Positions 61,620-64,000 of a stretch of 64,000 nucleotides of DNA are shown here, piece after piece. The notes beneath the pieces were generated by a model that was not told the DNA's origin, searched no databases, and worked only from the letters and a program-made list of their open reading frames with translations. Origin of the DNA: Noviherbaspirillum pedocola (GTDB taxonomy: Bacteria > Pseudomonadota > Gammaproteobacteria > Burkholderiales > Burkholderiaceae_D). Position numbers and translations under genes: made by a program. The stretch's first letter is position 1; every line of letters begins with the position of its first letter. The stretch covers positions 107,693 to 171,692 of the forward strand of contig NZ_JAEPBG010000012.1 in the NCBI RefSeq assembly GCF_016632335.1, written 5' to 3'.

Positions 61620-62963
61620 ATGACGACACCTGAAGGCGGCTTGTACAAACCTGCGCTGCTCGCTTGCATGCTGGTATTGGCAGCGCTCGGCGCAGCGGCC
61701 TGGTTCGCCATCGGGCTGGCCGAGCCGCCCGACGCCGGCATGAAGCGCATGCTGCTGTTCTTCCTGTCGTGCGCTGCTTTGTGCAACGTCCTCGTCATTG
61801 CACTGCTCGCGCGCAGACAGCACCTGGAACACCCCCCTGCTACGCAGGATGCCGACGCGCTGGAAATGCCGGCCCGCGCCACGCATGCCGACAAGACGCC
61901 TGCGCCGCATGCTCTCGTGATCGATGAGAACGCGCGCATCTTGGCGTTGAACGAAGCCCTGCTCAGCTTCAGCCGTCTGAACAGCGTCGGCATGAATTAT
62001 CTGGAGGTCTGCGAGCGCGCTAACGCACACGGCGTGGTCGATGCCGAGCGCTTTGCCGCCGGCCTGCGGGCAGTGCTGGACGGCAAAATGCCGCAATTTT
62101 CCATGGATTACTCTTGCTCGGTCGCGCTGGCCGATCACTGGTATCGCGCCACGGTCAGCCGCCTGCTGCCTCTTGATCCGCCGCGCTTTCTGATCGTGCA
62201 TGAAGACATCACCTGGCACCGCGACATGGAAAACGCGCTGCGCCAGTCGGCGCTCTCGGTGCGCGAACTGGCCGAACACCAGGAAGTCGTGCGCGAAGAA
62301 GAACGTAAACGCATCGCCCAGGAAATTCACGACGATCTCGGCCAGCAACTGCTGGCGCTGCGCATCGACCTGTCCATTCTGCAGGCCAGCCAGGCCGGCA
62401 ATCCGGCGCTGGTGTCTCAGCTCGACGGCATGCAAACCACCATCGGCAACCTGGTGCACAGCGTGCGCGCGATCATCAACGATCTGCGTCCCGCGGTGCT
62501 CGATCTCGGCCTGCATGCGGCGGCCGAATGGCAGCTCAATGACTTCACGCAGAAAACCGGGATCGATTCCAGGCTGCTGGCCAATTTCCCTGATATCGAC
62601 CTGCCGGACTCCCATGCCACCGCGCTGTTCCGGGTATTGCAGGAGTCGTTGACCAATGTCAGCCGCCACTCCGGCGCAAGCCGTGTCGAGGTGCGCCTGA
62701 AGCTTGAAGATGGCAAGCTGCTCATGCGCATCGCCGACAATGGCCTGGGCATGTCCACCGACGCGCACAAGCCGGGCTCCTTCGGTCTGCGCGGCATGCG
62801 CGAGCGGATCATGTCGCTGGGCGGCGAACTCGACATCAGCAGCGCGCCCGAGGAAGGCGTCACCGTGTCGGTGCAGGTGCCGCTGGCGGGCACAGACGCG
62901 CAGCGCGAAGGTTATGTGCATCGTTCCCCGGTTGATCGGCGCGCGTCGCGGCGCACGGGCTAG
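61620..62963 (+). CDS. PAS-domain sensor histidine kinase, HisKA_3 (NarX/DegS type)
   Basis: A 447-residue kinase with two N-terminal membrane helices (about residues 12-34 and 45-63). A PAS-like domain follows at about residues 95-205 (HALVIDENARILALNEALL). The HisKA_3 phospho-acceptor is in REEERKRIAQEIHDDLGQQL, and the ATPase domain contains FRVLQESLTNVSRHSGAS and IADNGLGMS. Such kinases pair with NarL/LuxR-type regulators, but none is adjacent; the next gene is a methyltransferase. The start at 61620 has a GAGGG site. Confidence 0.9.
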   Translation: MTTPEGGLYKPALLACMLVLAALGAAAWFAIGLAEPPDAGMKRMLLFFLSCAALCNVLVIALLARRQHLEHPPATQDADALEMPARATHADKTPAPHALVIDENARILALNEALLSFSRLNSVGMNYLEVCERANAHGVVDAERFAAGLRAVLDGKMPQFSMDYSCSVALADHWYRATVSRLLPLDPPRFLIVHEDITWHRDMENALRQSALSVRELAEHQEVVREEERKRIAQEIHDDLGQQLLALRIDLSILQASQAGNPALVSQLDGMQTTIGNLVHSVRAIINDLRPAVLDLGLHAAAEWQLNDFTQKTGIDSRLLANFPDIDLPDSHATALFRVLQESLTNVSRHSGASRVEVRLKLEDGKLLMRIADNGLGMSTDAHKPGSFGLRGMRERIMSLGGELDISSAPEEGVTVSVQVPLAGTDAQREGYVHRSPVDRRASRRTG

Positions 62964-63072
62964 GCAACCAACGCGCGTCAGATTTCGAAATCGGCAAGAA
63001 GCCTGCGCTTGTTCAGAACTTTCCGGTGTGGGAACGTCTCTGATTACAGTTTGACAAGCCCCCAATACCTCT

Positions 63073-63693
63073 ATGAAACCGGTTTCCGTCGACAATGTCA
63101 TCAGCACCTACCGTTTTTACGCACCGCTTTACGACCGCCTGTTCGGCGCGATTTTCGAGCCCGGCAGGCGCGCACTTGCCGAGGCGGCCTGCGCTTCGCA
63201 GCCGCGCTCGCTGCTTGAAGTCGGCGTTGGCACCGGACTGACGCTGCGGCAGTATCCGTGCGCATGCGAGATCGTCGGCATCGATGTGTCGGCCGATATG
63301 CTGAAGATCGCGCAATGCCGCGCCGACGAGCTTCCCGACAGAAATATCCAGCTCGCGCTGATGAACGCCGAATCGATGGACTTCCCGGATGGCTATTTCG
63401 ACTGCGTCGTTCTGCCCTATGTGCTCTCGGTCACGCCGGATCCGGCGCGCCTGGTGGCGGAAATCCGCCGCGTCTGCCGCAAGAACGGCACGATTGTCAT
63501 CGTCAACCACTTCAGCGGCAGCCGCTTCTGGTGGCTGATGGAACGCTCGGTGCGGTCTTTGGCGAATCGCATAGGTTTCCGCTCGGACTTCCGCTTCGAT
63601 GAACAGATACTGCGCTATGACTGGGAAGTGAAATCGGTGCGCGACGTCAACATGCTGGGTTTGTCCAAGCTGGTGACGATCAGGAATACCTGA
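63073..63693 (+). CDS. SAM-dependent methyltransferase, PmtA-like
   Basis: A 206-residue class I methyltransferase. Motif I is LLEVGVGTGLTLRQYP, with the acidic ribose contact in VGIDVSADML; post-I and IV are MDFPDGYFDCVVLPYVLSV. The start YRFYAPLYDRLFGAIFEPGRRA and overall length resemble bacterial phosphatidylethanolamine N-methyltransferases (PmtA), which make phosphatidylcholine. A general small-molecule methyltransferase remains possible. It is the last gene before the repeat element and 109 nt after the kinase. Confidence 0.78.
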   Translation: MKPVSVDNVISTYRFYAPLYDRLFGAIFEPGRRALAEAACASQPRSLLEVGVGTGLTLRQYPCACEIVGIDVSADMLKIAQCRADELPDRNIQLALMNAESMDFPDGYFDCVVLPYVLSVTPDPARLVAEIRRVCRKNGTIVIVNHFSGSRFWWLMERSVRSLANRIGFRSDFRFDEQILRYDWEVKSVRDVNMLGLSKLVTIRNT

Positions 63694-63759
63694 TCCGCCG
63701 CATCGAGCACGACGCGGCGTTGGGGTGATGCAGAAAGCCCAAGGTGCTCGCGGCCCGCC

Positions 63760-64000
63760 TGCAGTTGCCGTTGCAGTTGCCGTTGGCTTTTGCCGTTGCA
63801 GTTGTAGTTGCCGTTGGCTTTTGTCGTTGCCGTTGCTTTTATCCCGTTGATCGCGCCGTGGCGCCGGGCCCTGAAGCGGATAAGGTGCGGCGTCTGTTTG
63901 AGCGAAGCGCAGCGTAGCGAGTTTAGCCGCGCCCCGCTTCAGGGTTCGGCGACACGGGAACCCCGCGCAGCGGGGCGCGATCTCCGGGTCGCCTTTTCTT
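63760..64000 (+). repeat. Dispersed structured repeat element, copy C (cut by window end)
   Basis: Starts with degenerate GTTGCC/GTTGCA hexanucleotide units. A 16-bp stem follows (63864-63879 with 63934-63949, two G-T pairs) around the same 54-nt loop (63880-63933, one difference from copy A, none from copy B). The short CCCCGC-GCA-GCGGGG hairpin is at 63961-63975. It ends in GCCTTTTCTT at the window edge, so the final hairpin seen in copy A is outside. No gene in this stretch. Confidence 0.85.

Overview
The window is about 64 kb of a GC-rich, gene-dense bacterial chromosome. A Burkholderiales-type porin, the order dnaQ-rnhA-methyltransferase-gloB-mltD, fabI beside a yejABEF-type transporter, and the overall gene style point to a betaproteobacterium, probably Burkholderiales and perhaps Oxalobacteraceae. 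This placement is inferred from gene content. No prophage, IS element, rRNA or CRISPR array was seen.

Layout. 0-2.6 kb: a SixA fragment, a secreted asparaginase and two small proteins. 2.7-6.6 kb (minus): an apparent operon of a Tat-type transglutaminase-like protein, a TlpA-like thioredoxin, EgtD and EgtB, which are core enzymes of ergothioneine synthesis. 6.7-12.9 kb (plus): overlapping genes for an AttEFGH-like ABC system and an MsbA-like exporter. 12.9-13.9 kb: a repeat island with two inverted copies of a structured dispersed element, hexanucleotide tracts and GTAG-type REP sequences. A third copy of the element closes the window. 13.9-16.4 kb: a DUF3422 protein and ThyA. 16.5-23.3 kb: three consecutive genes for exported proteins of unknown function (a glycine-rich lipoprotein, a pentapeptide-repeat protein and a 1125-residue Tat-type lipoprotein). 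23-30.6 kb: an MFS transporter, a porin, an Hsp70-like ATPase, glycine-zipper and DUF72 proteins, and a receiver-only regulator. 30.6-35.2 kb: tRNA-Val(CAC), dnaQ, rnhA, a methyltransferase, gloB and mltD. 35.3-37.3 kb: a YoaK-like membrane protein and an Old Yellow Enzyme. 37.4-43.5 kb (minus): yejABEF with a DUF4160/DUF2442 pair lodged inside it. 43.8-46.3 kb: fabI and rhlE. 46.4-49.9 kb: a very short membrane protein gene and a senA/senB/senC(selD) selenoneine locus. 49.9-64 kb: a YdjM-like hydrolase, an OmpR-type two-component system with candidate operators, ahpC/ahpF, Sir2, an SGNH protein, a serine hydrolase, an unrecognised 356-residue protein, an orphan HisKA_3 kinase and a PmtA-like methyltransferase.

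The strongest functional theme is sulfur and selenium redox biology. EgtD should make hercynine, EgtB could sulfurise it, and SenC-SenB-SenA could provide the selenium analogue from the same hercynine pool. AhpC/AhpF, GloB and the TlpA-like protein extend the antioxidant theme. The most notable unexplained items are the dispersed element, whose long stem changes in a compensating way while its 54-nt loop is nearly invariant, and the three-gene exported-protein locus.
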